Assembly (NCBI RefSeq): GCF_039538065.1
Contig: NZ_BAABBR010000001.1
Coordinates: forward strand, 682,001-746,000
DNA: 64,000 nt
Direction of reading: 5' to 3'
Source of the DNA: Sphingomonas rosea
GTDB lineage: Bacteria > Pseudomonadota > Alphaproteobacteria > Sphingomonadales > Sphingomonadaceae
The notes beneath the pieces are model-generated. The model had not been told where the DNA came from. It was given only the letters and a program-made list of their open reading frames with translations, and did not search any database. This document shows, in pieces, positions 19,208-28,164 of the stretch. Positions within the stretch are counted from its first letter, which is position 1, and every line of letters begins with the position of its first letter. The translations under genes were made by a program, and so were the position numbers.

Positions 19208-22200
19208 ACCCGGACGAGCGACAGCAGTTTGTCGACGTCAAGCGGCTTGGCCATGTAGTCGCTCGCGCCGGCCGCGAGGCACTTCTCTTGGTCGTCGGGC
19301 ATCGCCTTGGCGGTCAGCATGATGATCGGCAGCTTGGCCCAGCGCTGCTCGTCGCGGATCCGCCGGGTGGCCTCGAGCCCGTCCATGACCGGCATCATCA
19401 CGTCCATCAGTACGAGATCGATCGAATTGCCGTCAGTCGTCGATCGAGCCAGCGCGTCGAGCGCTTCCTGTCCGTTGCGCGCGATCGCGACCTTGGCCCC
19501 GCGCGGCTCGAGAATGTTGGTCAGCGAATAGACGTTCCGAACATCGTCCTCGACGACGAGGATCGTCCGCCCTTCCAGCAGGGCATCGCGGTTGCGCGCC
19601 TGCTGGATCATCTTCTGCTGCTCGGGCGGCAGTTCCGACACGACCTGGTGGAGGAACAGGGTCACCTCGTCGAGCAGGCGCTCGGGTGATTTCGCGCCCT
19701 TGATGATGATCGAGTTCGAATAGCGTCGAAGCCGCTGCTCGTCGGCCTGGCTGAGGTCGTGCCCCGTGTAGACGATGACCGGCGGAAAACTGTGTTCGCC
19801 GTCCTTGCTCAATGTCTCGAGCAGCGAATAGCCCGAGGCATCGGGCAGCGAGAGATCGAGCACCATGCAGTCGAACGTCTCTTCGCTCAGCAGCTTCAGG
19901 CACTCGGCCGCGGTCCCGACCCCGACCGTCTCGATCTCGGGCCCGGCGAGCAGCTTGGCGACCGCCTCGCGCTGGCGGTCGTCGTCCTCGACGATCAGCA
20001 CCCGTCGCATCGTCCGGGTCAGCTGTGCTTCGAGAGTCTCGAGCGCATGCGCCAGCTCCTCGCGCTTCACCGGCTTCACCAGATAGCCCATCGCGCCGAG
20101 CGAAAAGGCGGTCTGGGTCTGATCGCTCGCCGAGATGACGTGGATCGGGATGTGCCGGGTCTCGTCCTCGCGCTTGAGGCGGTCGAGCACCGACAGGCCC
20201 GACTGGTCGGGCAGGCCAAGGTCGAGCACGATCCCGCTCGGCTTGTGCTCGCGGGCGAGTTCAAGCGCTTCTTCGGCGGTGCCGGCGACGAGCGTCTGGA
20301 ACGAGGCTTCACGCGCGATGTCGCGCACGATGCCCGCGAAGGTCCGGTCGTCCTCGACGATGAGGAGCACCCGGCGATTTCCTTCCAGCCGGTCGCGATC
20401 GTCCTCGAGCGGCGACAGCCGCACGGGCTTGCGCTTCGGCTTGGCGACTGGCGCGGCGGCCGGCACCTCGGGCCTGGGTGCCGCCGAAAGGGCACGCGGC
20501 TCGGCCCGCGCCGCCACCAGCCCCGGATCGTATTCCAGCGGAATGGTGACGGTGAAGCTGCTGCCGACCCCCGGCTCGCTCTTGAGCGTGATCGCGCCGC
20601 CGAGCAGCCGCGCGAGTTCGCGCGAGATCGACAGCCCGAGACCCGTGCCGCCGAACTTGCGGTTGATCGAGCCATCGGCCTGCCGGAAGGCTTCGAAGAT
20701 CGCCTGCTGCTGGTCCGGCGCGATCCCGATCCCCGTATCGGTGACGGTGAGCGCCACCCGGTCGGATCCGGCCCGCGCGATCCCGAGGGTCACCTTGCCG
20801 CTGCCCGTGAATTTGAAGGCGTTGGCGAGCAAGTTCTTGAGGATCTGCTCGAGCCGCTGGCGATCCGACACGATGTCGGCGGGTACGTCCTCGTCGACCG
20901 CGATCTCGAATTCGAGGTCGCGCTCCGCCGCGATCGGGTCGAACGTCCGCCGGAGGTCCTTGGTCAGCCGGGCAATCTCCACCGCCTCGGGCCGCACCTC
21001 GATATGGCCGGCCTCGATCTTCGACAGGTCGAGGATGTCGTTGATGAGGTTGAGAAGGTCGTTGCCCGACGCCTGGATCGTCTTGGCGAACTGCGCCTGT
21101 TCGTCGGTCAGGTTGCCCGTCGGGTTGTCGCCGAGCAGCTTGGACAGGATCAGGAGCGAGTTAAGCGGCGTCCGCAGCTCGTGGCTCATGTTGGCGAGGA
21201 AGTCGGACTTGTACTGGCTCGCCTGCTCGAGCTCGCGCGCCTTGAGTTCGATCGCCGCGCCGGTCTTCGCGAGGTCGTCGCGCTGCCGCTCCAGCAGCTG
21301 CGCCTGCTCTTCGAGCTGCGAGTTGGTCTGTTCGAGCTCGACCTGCTGCTGTTCCAGTCGGACCGCCGATTCCTTGAGCGCGCGGCTCTGTTCCTCAAGC
21401 TCCTCGTTCGAAACGCGCAGCTCCTCGCTCTGGACCTGCAGCTCTTCCGACTGCCGCTGCGTCTCGCCGAGCAGGGTCTGGAGCTCGGTGCGATACTTGG
21501 CCGAACGGAGCGCGGTCCCGGCAAGGCCCGCCACCTGGTCGAGGAGTTCGAGCACCTGCCCATCGACCGGCTGGAGGAAACCGAGCTCGATCACCGCATT
21601 GACGAGGCCGTCGGCCTTGAGCGGAGCGATGACGAGGTGACGCGGGCGATCCTGGCCGAGCGCCGACCCGATCGAGATATAGCTGTCGGGAATGTCGTCG
21701 ATGACCATCGGCTTGCCCGATTCGGCGACCCGCCCGAGCAGCCCCTCGCGCAGCTTGAAGCGCTGCGGGACATTGGCGTCGCCCGGCACGCCGAGCATCG
21801 CCATCCGCTCGAACACGCCATGCTCGCCCTTGAACAGGACCGTCGCCTGCGCGCCCGTATAGCCTGTCAGGTAATCGACGATGTCGCCGCTCAGCTCCGC
21901 GACATTCTTGTCGCCGAGCATCGCCTGGCCGAGCTCGGCCTCGCCCGTCTGCAGCCAGAGCTGGCGGCGGCGCGCCACGGTGGAGCGATGGGTGAGGAAG
22001 CCGATGGCGATCGTCAGCGCCATGCCGAGGAGCGCGGCCATGATCGCGCTGAGGGTCGCCGTCCGGAAGGCCGCATCGCGCGCTTCCAGCCGCGCCACGC
22101 GGCTCTGTCGCTCGTCCGAGCGCATCTGCGCGATCCGTGCCCGAACCGCGTCCATCTCGCTCTTGTCGCGGTCGGGGTTGACCGCCGCGAGAGTCCCCGC

Positions 22201-22626
22201 GAGCCCGTCGCTCTGGCGCAGCCTGATCGATGTCGCGAGGCTCCGGAACTTGGTCGCGATCTGCGGCCGCAACGCGCGCAGGCTCGCCTGCTGCGCGGAA
22301 TCATTGTGGGTCAGGCGGTCGAGATTGGCCAGCGTCGCCTGGCTCCGGGCCTCGGCATCGCGATAGGGCTGGAGATAGGCCTGGTTGCCGGTCAGCAGGA
22401 ACCCGCGCTGCCCCGTTTCCGCATCCTGCATCGCCGACAGCAGGTCACCCAGGCTGGTGATCACCTCGTGGGTCGCGGTGACCCGGTTGGTCTCCGACCG
22501 CACCGCCTGGATGTTGAGATAGGTGATGACCCCGGTCGCGATGAAGAAGGCCAGCGCCGCAAGCACCCCGACAAATGTGCCGAGCGAGGCCCGGGCGGCG
22601 GAGATACTCTCGTCGTTTGTCTTCAT
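19192..22626 (-). CDS. CHASE3-GAF hybrid histidine kinase with three receivers
   Basis: The protein has 1144 residues. Domains in order: membrane segment (17-38), CHASE3 periplasmic sensor with DAETGQRGFLLTG (68-80), second membrane segment (about 190-212), GAF domain (about 235-375), a glutamine/glutamate-rich coiled coil (380-470), HisKA with H482 in MSHELRTPLNS, HATPase (to about 697; GGTGLGLSIS), an alanine/proline linker, and three receivers with acceptors D802, D924 and D1075. There is no DNA-binding output. It heads a four-gene cassette with cheR, cheB and a second hybrid kinase. Similar coiled-coil kinases linked to CheR/CheB occur in other proteobacteria, mostly without known signals. 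Confidence 0.93.
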   Translation of the reverse strand: MKTNDESISAARASLGTFVGVLAALAFFIATGVITYLNIQAVRSETNRVTATHEVITSLGDLLSAMQDAETGQRGFLLTGNQAYLQPYRDAEARSQATLANLDRLTHNDSAQQASLRALRPQIATKFRSLATSIRLRQSDGLAGTLAAVNPDRDKSEMDAVRARIAQMRSDERQSRVARLEARDAAFRTATLSAIMAALLGMALTIAIGFLTHRSTVARRRQLWLQTGEAELGQAMLGDKNVAELSGDIVDYLTGYTGAQATVLFKGEHGVFERMAMLGVPGDANVPQRFKLREGLLGRVAESGKPMVIDDIPDSYISIGSALGQDRPRHLVIAPLKADGLVNAVIELGFLQPVDGQVLELLDQVAGLAGTALRSAKYRTELQTLLGETQRQSEELQVQSEELRVSNEELEEQSRALKESAVRLEQQQVELEQTNSQLEEQAQLLERQRDDLAKTGAAIELKARELEQASQYKSDFLANMSHELRTPLNSLLILSKLLGDNPTGNLTDEQAQFAKTIQASGNDLLNLINDILDLSKIEAGHIEVRPEAVEIARLTKDLRRTFDPIAAERDLEFEIAVDEDVPADIVSDRQRLEQILKNLLANAFKFTGSGKVTLGIARAGSDRVALTVTDTGIGIAPDQQQAIFEAFRQADGSINRKFGGTGLGLSISRELARLLGGAITLKSEPGVGSSFTVTIPLEYDPGLVAARAEPRALSAAPRPEVPAAAPVAKPKRKPVRLSPLEDDRDRLEGNRRVLLIVEDDRTFAGIVRDIAREASFQTLVAGTAEEALELAREHKPSGIVLDLGLPDQSGLSVLDRLKREDETRHIPIHVISASDQTQTAFSLGAMGYLVKPVKREELAHALETLEAQLTRTMRRVLIVEDDDRQREAVAKLLAGPEIETVGVGTAAECLKLLSEETFDCMVLDLSLPDASGYSLLETLSKDGEHSFPPVIVYTGHDLSQADEQRLRRYSNSIIIKGAKSPERLLDEVTLFLHQVVSELPPEQQKMIQQARNRDALLEGRTILVVEDDVRNVYSLTNILEPRGAKVAIARNGQEALDALARSTTDGNSIDLVLMDVMMPVMDGLEATRRIRDEQRWAKLPIIMLTAKAMPDDQEKCLAAGASDYMAKPLDVDKLLSLVRVWMPR

Positions 22627-22682
22627 GGCGCGCGGCGGTTCCCCGTTGACGGTCGCCCCGCGTTTCCATGCCGGGCCGTCAT

Positions 22683-22713
22683 GCGCAACCCGAAAAGGCC
22701 TTTCGGCGTGCGC
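22683..22713 (-). terminator. Possible terminator after the acyltransferase gene
   Basis: An imperfect inverted repeat (GCGCA, CCGAAA, AGG / CCT, TTTCGG, TGCGC) lies about 40 bp after the acyltransferase stop in the 125-bp gap. There is no long T run, so the assignment is weak. Confidence 0.35.
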
Positions 22714-22751
22714 GAGCCATTGGTCCGCCCGCCTCGGCTACGGCTTTTCGC

Positions 22752-23912
22752 TCAGGTGTGAGCGAGTGCAATAGCCGGGTCGCGCCGCGTCGCTGGCTGG
22801 CGCTGCCCCAGCACCCACGCCGCCTCGGGGGCGAAGCGATGGACCAGAAGCTCGATCAGCACGGGACCCGCCAGGGCCACCACGAAGACGATCGGGAGGA
22901 GACTCCAGAGATCGGCCGGCCCCACGCGCACCACGACCGCGATGAAGATCGAATGCAGCAGGAAGATCGTGAAGGAATAGGAGCCGACGGCCGAAAGTGC
23001 CCTCGACCGCGGCATTGCGACCTGCAGGAGGTAGAGGCTGGTCAGCCCGACCCCGAGGCCGGTCACGCCGAACCGCGAAATCGCACTGGTGGCCGAAATC
23101 TCCCGCACCGCTGCCCAGAGGAGGATCGCAAACAGGCCCGCGCTGACCGGGACGAGCAGTCGCTGGAGACGGGCGACTTCCTTGCCGAAGCTGTTGATCA
23201 CCACCCCGAAGGCGAAGAACGGCAAGAGATAGAAAGCCTGCCCAAGGGAAAAGGTCTGAATGTCCCGGATCGGCGTGAAATAGAGGATGAGGCTTGTCGC
23301 CATGATCACCGCGACGGCGAGTTGCGGCTTGCGCCAAAGGAGACATTCGGTGACCGCGACGATCACGAACACGACCATGATCGACTGAAGGAACCATAGC
23401 TGCGAATAGCCGAAGATCAGCGCATGCGGGGCATCGGCGATCGTCGGCCCGGCCATCCCCGGCACGATCGTCCTGATCGCCAGAAAGACGATGGTCATTG
23501 TCACGAACGGGATGAGGAGACGCCGGATCTTTGCCGCCGTGAATCGGGGAAGATTGCCGGGAGTGGCGCGGCGGTAGGCGTAGACATAGCCCGACAGGAA
23601 ACTGAACAGCGGCATCCGGACCAGCGCGAAGACCTCGTTGAACAAGGCGAGGCCCGCGCTCTGCGTGTCGAGGTGCTGCGTCGCACCGAGCGCGGCGTGG
23701 TAACCGACCAGGAACAGGCAGGCGAGACCGCGGAGCGTATCGATGTTCGTCGCCCCCGCGCCGCGTCGACCGGAGGCTGCAACCGGCGTATCTGGACGGT
23801 CGGCTCGGACGCTCCGCAGCGTCCCCGCAATGCCCGTGGATGAACCAGAAATACGCAACAAGGCCGACAACTCCCCCAATAAGGGGAGCGCTATACTCAC
23901 CGCAAACGCCAA
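22752..23912 (-). CDS. Acyltransferase family 3 (OafA/YrhL-like) membrane protein
   Basis: The protein has up to 386 residues with about ten hydrophobic segments. The family signature is present at the front (NIDTLRGLACLFLVGYHAAL, about residues 56-75) and later segments show RMPLFSFLSGYVYAYR and SFTIFLLHSIF. Members move acetyl or other acyl groups onto sugars of exopolysaccharides, lipopolysaccharide or small molecules at the inner membrane. The first 55 residues are unusual for the family, and a TTG at 23861 with a GGGGGAG ribosome-binding site could be the real start. It stands alone; its acceptor is unknown. Confidence 0.85.
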   Translation of the reverse strand: MAFAVSIALPLLGELSALLRISGSSTGIAGTLRSVRADRPDTPVAASGRRGAGATNIDTLRGLACLFLVGYHAALGATQHLDTQSAGLALFNEVFALVRMPLFSFLSGYVYAYRRATPGNLPRFTAAKIRRLLIPFVTMTIVFLAIRTIVPGMAGPTIADAPHALIFGYSQLWFLQSIMVVFVIVAVTECLLWRKPQLAVAVIMATSLILYFTPIRDIQTFSLGQAFYLLPFFAFGVVINSFGKEVARLQRLLVPVSAGLFAILLWAAVREISATSAISRFGVTGLGVGLTSLYLLQVAMPRSRALSAVGSYSFTIFLLHSIFIAVVVRVGPADLWSLLPIVFVVALAGPVLIELLVHRFAPEAAWVLGQRQPATRRDPAIALAHT

Positions 23913-24292
23913 GATGGCGTTCCAAGATGGCTTTGATGACGAACCATGATGGGTCTAAACGGCAATTAAACGCCGGTCGAACAGTCATCAATAAAAGAGA
24001 TACATGACGACGGAGATCGCGTGTCTTGGTGCAGGCGTCCATCATGTTGCCATGAATCTGCATTGCTTTGTCACTTCATCACGATCACCTCAGGCTTGAA
24101 AGTTGTCGGGACGACGTTTCGGCGCATGGGGCGAAGAGAAAGCCACGACGCGGGCCTTGAGGCCATGCCAGTTGATCGTGAGGATGTCCCCGCTGGGAAG
24201 TCGTCGGCCAAGGTTCCAGATCAACGAGGCCGCCCACTGCCATCCCGTTCGTGGAGGCCGCGAGCACAAGCGCTTCGCTTCAGCTGAAGAAG
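23913..24292. other. Intergenic region between acyltransferase and tRNA-Ser
   Basis: About 380 bp without a supported gene. The part next to the acyltransferase (23940-24090) is AT-richer and probably holds its promoter. The rest has short open frames on both strands that lack ribosome-binding sites and recognisable motifs. I see no attachment-site duplication or repeat next to the tRNA. Confidence 0.5.
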
Positions 24293-24383
24293 TGGCGGAG
24301 CGAGAGGGATTCGAACCCTCGATACGGTTTTGCCGTATACTCACTTTCCAGGCGAGCGCCTTCGACCACTCGGCCACCGCTCC
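24293..24383 (-). tRNA. tRNA-Ser (anticodon GGA)
   Basis: The 91-nt gene folds as a class II tRNA. The acceptor stem GGAGCGG pairs with TCGCTCC (one G-U pair), followed by discriminator G and an encoded CCA. The anticodon stem CTCGC/GTGAG frames a loop with GGA, which reads UCC and UCU serine codons. A long variable arm (TACGG/CCGTA) and the T arm (GAGGG, TTCGAAT, CCCTC) complete the fold. Confidence 0.97.
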
Positions 24384-24484
24384 GCACTTGTTCTTCGTGC
24401 CTGGATGGCGGCGCTCTTAGGGGTTGGCGGGCTGGCCCACAACCCGCTTGGGGTTCGCGCCGCGGATCGTTACACCCGCGGACG

Positions 24485-24886
24485 ATGCGTCCCTTCGGTC
24501 CTGCCCCGTCCCTGTCCGAGATCGAGGCGCTCGCCGCCGCCGCGCTCGCCCGCCTGCCCGAGCCCTTCGCCGCCACCGCGCGCGAGGTCGTGCTGCTGGT
24601 CGAGGAGTTCGCCGACGAAGAGACGCTCACCGAAATGGGGATGGACGATCCCTATGAGCTCACCGGCCTCTATGTCGGCCGCCCACTGACCGAGCGCAGC
24701 GTCGACGACAGCGGCCGGCTCCCCGACCAGGTTTTCCTCTATCGCGCGCCGATCCTGCTCGAATGGTGCGAAAGCGAGGAAACGCTCGAGCATCTCGTCG
24801 CCCATGTCGTGATCCACGAGATCGGGCATCATTTCGGCCTGTCGGACGACGACATCCACGGGCTCGAGGAAGCGGCGGGCGAATGA
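24485..24886 (+). CDS. Zincin-like metallopeptidase family protein
   Basis: The protein has 133 residues from an ATG at 24485; the open frame extends upstream through the tRNA, which is not coding. The zinc-binding helix is HEIGHHFGLSDDDI (HExxH with a third ligand downstream), near the C-terminus. The acidic middle part (EEFADEETLTEMG) and the YVGRPL segment match the small family of possible metallopeptidases known as zincin-like (PF06262). Substrate unknown. Its stop overlaps the ccmA start (ATGA), so it is co-translated with the heme exporter genes, an arrangement seen in other sphingomonads. Confidence 0.85.
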   Translation: MRPFGPAPSLSEIEALAAAALARLPEPFAATAREVVLLVEEFADEETLTEMGMDDPYELTGLYVGRPLTERSVDDSGRLPDQVFLYRAPILLEWCESEETLEHLVAHVVIHEIGHHFGLSDDDIHGLEEAAGE

Positions 24887-25446
24887 GCCTGCTCGTCCTC
24901 GAGGACGTCGCCTGCTGGCGTGGCGGGCGGCTGCTGTTCGAAAGCCTGTCGCTGGCCCTGGCGCCCGGCGAGGCGATGCTCGTCACCGGCCCCAACGGCA
25001 CCGGCAAGTCGAGCCTCCTGCGCCTCGCCGCCGGCCTCCTCCGTCCGCTCGCCGGCCGGGTCACCGCCGCGCCCGGCGCGCTGGCCGACGAGCGCCCAGC
25101 GCTCGATCCCGAGCTTGCCCTCGAGCGCTCGCTCGCCTTCTGGGCGGTGCCGAGCGCACCGACCCCCGCGCAGGCGCTCGACGCGGTCGGCTTGGGCGGG
25201 ATCGCCGAGGTCCCCGTCCGCTTCCTCTCGACCGGCCAGCTCCGCCGTGCGGCCCTTGCCCGGGTCCAGGTCGTGGGCGCGCCATTGTGGCTGCTCGACG
25301 AGCCCGCCAACGGCCTCGACACCGCCTCGGTCGAGCGCCTTTCGGGTCTGATCGCGGGCCATCTGTCCGGCGGCGGCGCGATCCTCGCCGCCTCGCACCA
25401 GCCACTTCCCGGCGCCGACTGGCGGACGCTGGAGCTACGGCCGTGA
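24883..25446 (+). CDS. ccmA: Heme exporter ATP-binding subunit CcmA
   Basis: The protein has 187 residues, starting at the ATG at 24883. Walker A is GPNGTGKSS, the signature is LSTGQLRR (LSGGQ with threonine in the third position, as is usual for CcmA), and Walker B is LWLLDEPANGLD. CcmA with CcmB forms the ABC part of the cytochrome c maturation system, which releases heme-loaded CcmE from the CcmC complex. Length is at the short end for the family. The ccmB gene follows with a GTGA overlap. The oxidase subunits encoded downstream in this window need heme proteins as partners, though the operons are separate. Confidence 0.9.
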   Translation: MSLLVLEDVACWRGGRLLFESLSLALAPGEAMLVTGPNGTGKSSLLRLAAGLLRPLAGRVTAAPGALADERPALDPELALERSLAFWAVPSAPTPAQALDAVGLGGIAEVPVRFLSTGQLRRAALARVQVVGAPLWLLDEPANGLDTASVERLSGLIAGHLSGGGAILAASHQPLPGADWRTLELRP

Positions 25447-26081
25447 TCCGCCGGCTCGTCGCTCGCGATCTTCGCCGTGCGCTCGGCGGGAGCGCGCTCC
25501 TGCCGATCATCTTCTTCCTGCTCGTCGCCGCGCTCGTTCCCTTCGCGGTCGGCCCCGACGCCAGGCTCCTCGCGCGCGTCGGCCCCGGCCTGATGTGGGT
25601 CGCCGCGCTCACCGCCGCGCTGCTGCCGGTCGAGCGGCTGGTCGAGCCTGACCGCGCCTCTGGCCACCTCGACCAGCTGGCCTTGCGCGGCCTCAGCATG
25701 GAGGAAGTCGCGCTGGCGAAGGTGCTCGCCCACTGGCTGAGTTTCGGCCCGCCACTGCTGCTGGCCGCCGTTCCGGGATCGGTCCTGCTCGGACTACCCG
25801 CCGAGGCGCTCACACGGACGCTCGTCACGCTCGCGATCGGGACCCCGGGCCTCGCCGCGCTCGCGATCGCGGTCGCCAGCCTCACCGCCGGCCTTCGTCA
25901 GGCCTCCGCACTCGGCGGCCTTCTCCTCCTCCCGCTCGCCATTCCCCTGCTGATCTTCGCTGCCAGCGCGGCCGGCGATCCACGCGCGGGCGCACTCCAG
26001 CTCGAAGCCGCGGTCAGCCTGTTCCTGGTGATCGGCGCGCCCTTTGTCGCGGGCGCCGCCATGCGCGCGGCCCGGACCTAG
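25443..26081 (+). CDS. ccmB: Heme exporter membrane subunit CcmB
   Basis: The 212-residue protein starts with a GTG at 25443 overlapping the ccmA stop. It shows six hydrophobic segments and the family features RDLRRALGG at the front, PVERLVEPDRASGHLDQL after the second segment, and GLRQASALGGLLLLPLAIPLLIF near the end. It is the permease partner of CcmA in cytochrome c maturation. No ccmC or ccmE follows: the next gene is convergent and overlaps the ccmB stop by 4 bp. Confidence 0.9.
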   Translation: MIRRLVARDLRRALGGSALLPIIFFLLVAALVPFAVGPDARLLARVGPGLMWVAALTAALLPVERLVEPDRASGHLDQLALRGLSMEEVALAKVLAHWLSFGPPLLLAAVPGSVLLGLPAEALTRTLVTLAIGTPGLAALAIAVASLTAGLRQASALGGLLLLPLAIPLLIFAASAAGDPRAGALQLEAAVSLFLVIGAPFVAGAAMRAART

Positions 26082-26941
26082 TCCTTCACCCAGCGTGCGA
26101 ACAACGCGGTCGGTAGCAGCAGCCCGCGCGCTTCCTCGCGCATCGCCATCTCGCCGACCTCGACCCGTCCGCCGAGATGCGCGAGCTTCTGGTTCAGGAG
26201 CACGCCGAGGCTGATCGCACTCATTCGCACCGCATAGACCGTGAGCACAAGGAACCGGCTGTTCTCGTCGAGCAGCCGCCCGCAGTCCTCGATCAGTCCG
26301 GCGAGCTGCTCCTCGAGCCGCCACACTTCCCCCGTCGGGCCACGCCCGAATTTGGGCGGATCGAGGAGGATCCCGTCGTAGCGCCGCCCACGCCGCACCT
26401 CGCGTGCGGTGAATTTGGCGGCATCGTCGATCATCCAGCGGATCGGCCGGTCGGACAGCCCTGACAGCGCGGCATTTTCCTTGCCCTGCTCCACGCTCTT
26501 CTTGGACGCGTCGACATGGGTCAGCCGCGCCCCCGCCTCGCTCAACAGGAGCGTCCCCACCCCGGTATAGCCGAACAGGTTCATCACCTCGGCGCCATCG
26601 GCGCGCGCCCGCATCCAGTCCCATTGCGGCGCCATGTCGGGGAAGAAGGCGAGATGCCGGAAATTGGTCAGGCTCGCCTCGAACCGTACCCCGTCGCGCT
26701 TCAGGTTCCAGCCACCCGGCACCACCCGGTGCTGGACCCAGCGTCCGCCGCCATCCTCGTCGCTGCCGGGAACGAACGTCGCATCGGGATCCCACTGCTC
26801 GTTCGCCGGCGCCCACATCGCCTGCGGCTCGGGCCGAGCGACGGTGAACCGCCCGTAGCGCTCGAGCTTGGCGCCATTGCCGCTGTCGACGAGGCCCCAG
26901 TCGGCCCAGGGTTCGGCGACGATGGTTAGGAGTCCGCTCAT
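26078..26941 (-). CDS. Class I SAM-dependent methyltransferase (RlmI-like, rRNA type)
   Basis: The protein has 287 residues, starting at the ATG at 26941 that overlaps the peptidase stop (ATGA). The SAM-binding loop is VMNLFGYTGVGTLLLSEAGA, followed by HVDASKKSVEQGKENAALSG and the catalytic-type motif ILLDPPKFGRG. This combination is typical of 23S rRNA cytosine methyltransferases of the RlmI/RlmK group and of the Methyltrans_SAM domain. A PUA domain, present in RlmI, is not visible. The exact target base cannot be told from the sequence. It ends the run of oxidase-related genes. Confidence 0.83.
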   Translation of the reverse strand: MSGLLTIVAEPWADWGLVDSGNGAKLERYGRFTVARPEPQAMWAPANEQWDPDATFVPGSDEDGGGRWVQHRVVPGGWNLKRDGVRFEASLTNFRHLAFFPDMAPQWDWMRARADGAEVMNLFGYTGVGTLLLSEAGARLTHVDASKKSVEQGKENAALSGLSDRPIRWMIDDAAKFTAREVRRGRRYDGILLDPPKFGRGPTGEVWRLEEQLAGLIEDCGRLLDENSRFLVLTVYAVRMSAISLGVLLNQKLAHLGGRVEVGEMAMREEARGLLLPTALFARWVKD

Positions 26942-28164
26942 GCCGCCCTCGCCGCCGGAAGCCCGAGCGTCGCTTCGGCCGGTCCGCTCGCCAGCATCGC
27001 CGAGCCCGCCGCACGGACCCGGTCGACATCGAGCGCGTCGAGCTTTGCCAGCAGTTCGGCGCGCGGGATCAGCCGCCCGTGGGTCAGCCACTGCCGCGCC
27101 GCCTGCGCCGCCTGCCCCCACGGCGTCTCGAGCGCCATCGCCTGCCCGGCACGCACCTGGATCCGCGCCCGGTCGAGTTCGCGCTGTTCGAGCCCCGCCG
27201 CCGTTTCGGCCAGCGTGTCCGCGATCAGCGCCTGCGCCGACCGGCCTTGCTCGCGCGCCGTCGCGGCATGGACATGGAGGAGCCCGATCTCGTCATGCGG
27301 GTGAAGCCCCGCGCTCACCGTATAGGCCAACCCCCGCTCCTCGCGCACCGCCTGGAACAATCGCGACGAGGTCCCGCCGCCGGCCACGTCGGCGAACAGC
27401 CGCGCGGCCAGATACTCCTCGCCGTGGATCCCGGGGCCCGCATGGCCGAGCGTCAGCTGTGCCTGGTCCGCCTTGGCCCGCCCGCGCCGCCGGTGGCCCG
27501 TGAACCGCCCCGCCACGGGCTTGGGCGCGGTCCCGCCGGCAAGCCCGCCGAAATGCCGCTCCGCCAGGGCAACCACCGCCTCATGCTCGACCGCGCCCGC
27601 CGCCGACAGCACCATCGAGCCGCCGCGATAATGCGTGTCGCGCCAGCCGAAGAGGTCCGCGACACCGATCCCGCGCACGCTCTCCTCGCTGCCGAGGATC
27701 GAGCGCCCGAGCGGCTGGTCGGCAAAGGCCGCGCTCCACAATTGATCGAAGATGATGTCCGACGGCGTGTCCTCCGCCTCGGCCAGTTCCTGCAGCACCA
27801 CCTCGGCTTCGCGCACGAGATCGTCCGCGTCGAAATGCGGCCTGGCGATCAGCGCCCCGAGCAGTTCGACGCCAAGCGCGACATGCTCGCCCAGCACCGC
27901 CGCGGTGAAGCTCGTCCCGTCGCGCTCGGTGCAGGCGTTGAGCTCGCCGCCGACGTCCTCGATCGCCTCGCTCAGTGCCCGCGCCGAGCGGCCGCCGGCG
28001 CCCTTGAACACCATATGCTCGAACAGGTGTGCAAGCCCGTTCAGCCGCGCCTCCTCGTGCCGCGAACCGACGTCCGCGAACAGCGCGATGCTCGCGGTCT
28101 CGAGCCCCGGCATCGCCCGGGTGATGACCGTCAGGCCATTGCCGAGCTGGCTGACCGCGCTCAT
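26938..28164 (-). CDS. M16 family zinc peptidase (mitochondrial processing peptidase-like)
   Basis: The 408-residue protein begins at the ATG at 28164, overlapping the SURF1 stop (ATGA). The inverted zinc motif HxxEH is H46-LF-E49-H50 in HLFEHMVFKGAGGRSA. The C-terminal half carries the RxxxGLAY element (VREERGLAYTVSAGL), as in processing-peptidase beta-type M16 proteins. No signal peptide is seen, so it probably acts in the cytoplasm or is exported by another route. In alphaproteobacteria a gene of this type is often found downstream of the oxidase assembly genes, as here. Its substrate in this organism is unknown. Confidence 0.9.
   Translation of the reverse strand: MSAVSQLGNGLTVITRAMPGLETASIALFADVGSRHEEARLNGLAHLFEHMVFKGAGGRSARALSEAIEDVGGELNACTERDGTSFTAAVLGEHVALGVELLGALIARPHFDADDLVREAEVVLQELAEAEDTPSDIIFDQLWSAAFADQPLGRSILGSEESVRGIGVADLFGWRDTHYRGGSMVLSAAGAVEHEAVVALAERHFGGLAGGTAPKPVAGRFTGHRRRGRAKADQAQLTLGHAGPGIHGEEYLAARLFADVAGGGTSSRLFQAVREERGLAYTVSAGLHPHDEIGLLHVHAATAREQGRSAQALIADTLAETAAGLEQRELDRARIQVRAGQAMALETPWGQAAQAARQWLTHGRLIPRAELLAKLDALDVDRVRAAGSAMLASGPAEATLGLPAARAA

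Noticed and set aside
19759..22761. A 1000-codon open frame opposite the large hybrid kinase
   Set aside because: The kinase strand has all catalytic motifs. The opposite frame has low-complexity charged sequence and no recognisable domain.
24021..24287. An 88-codon plus-strand frame before the tRNA
   Set aside because: No ribosome-binding site, no motif, and unusual composition for this genome; treated as intergenic.
24090..24377. A 95-codon frame on the minus strand starting MAEWSKALAWK through the tRNA
   Set aside because: Its front half is a translation of tRNA-Ser and matches a well-known artefact. The rest has no recognisable domain or ribosome-binding site.
24293..24383. tRNA-Ser as an attachment site for an integrated element
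   Set aside because: No integrase gene, no duplicated tRNA end and no change in gene type on either side could be found.
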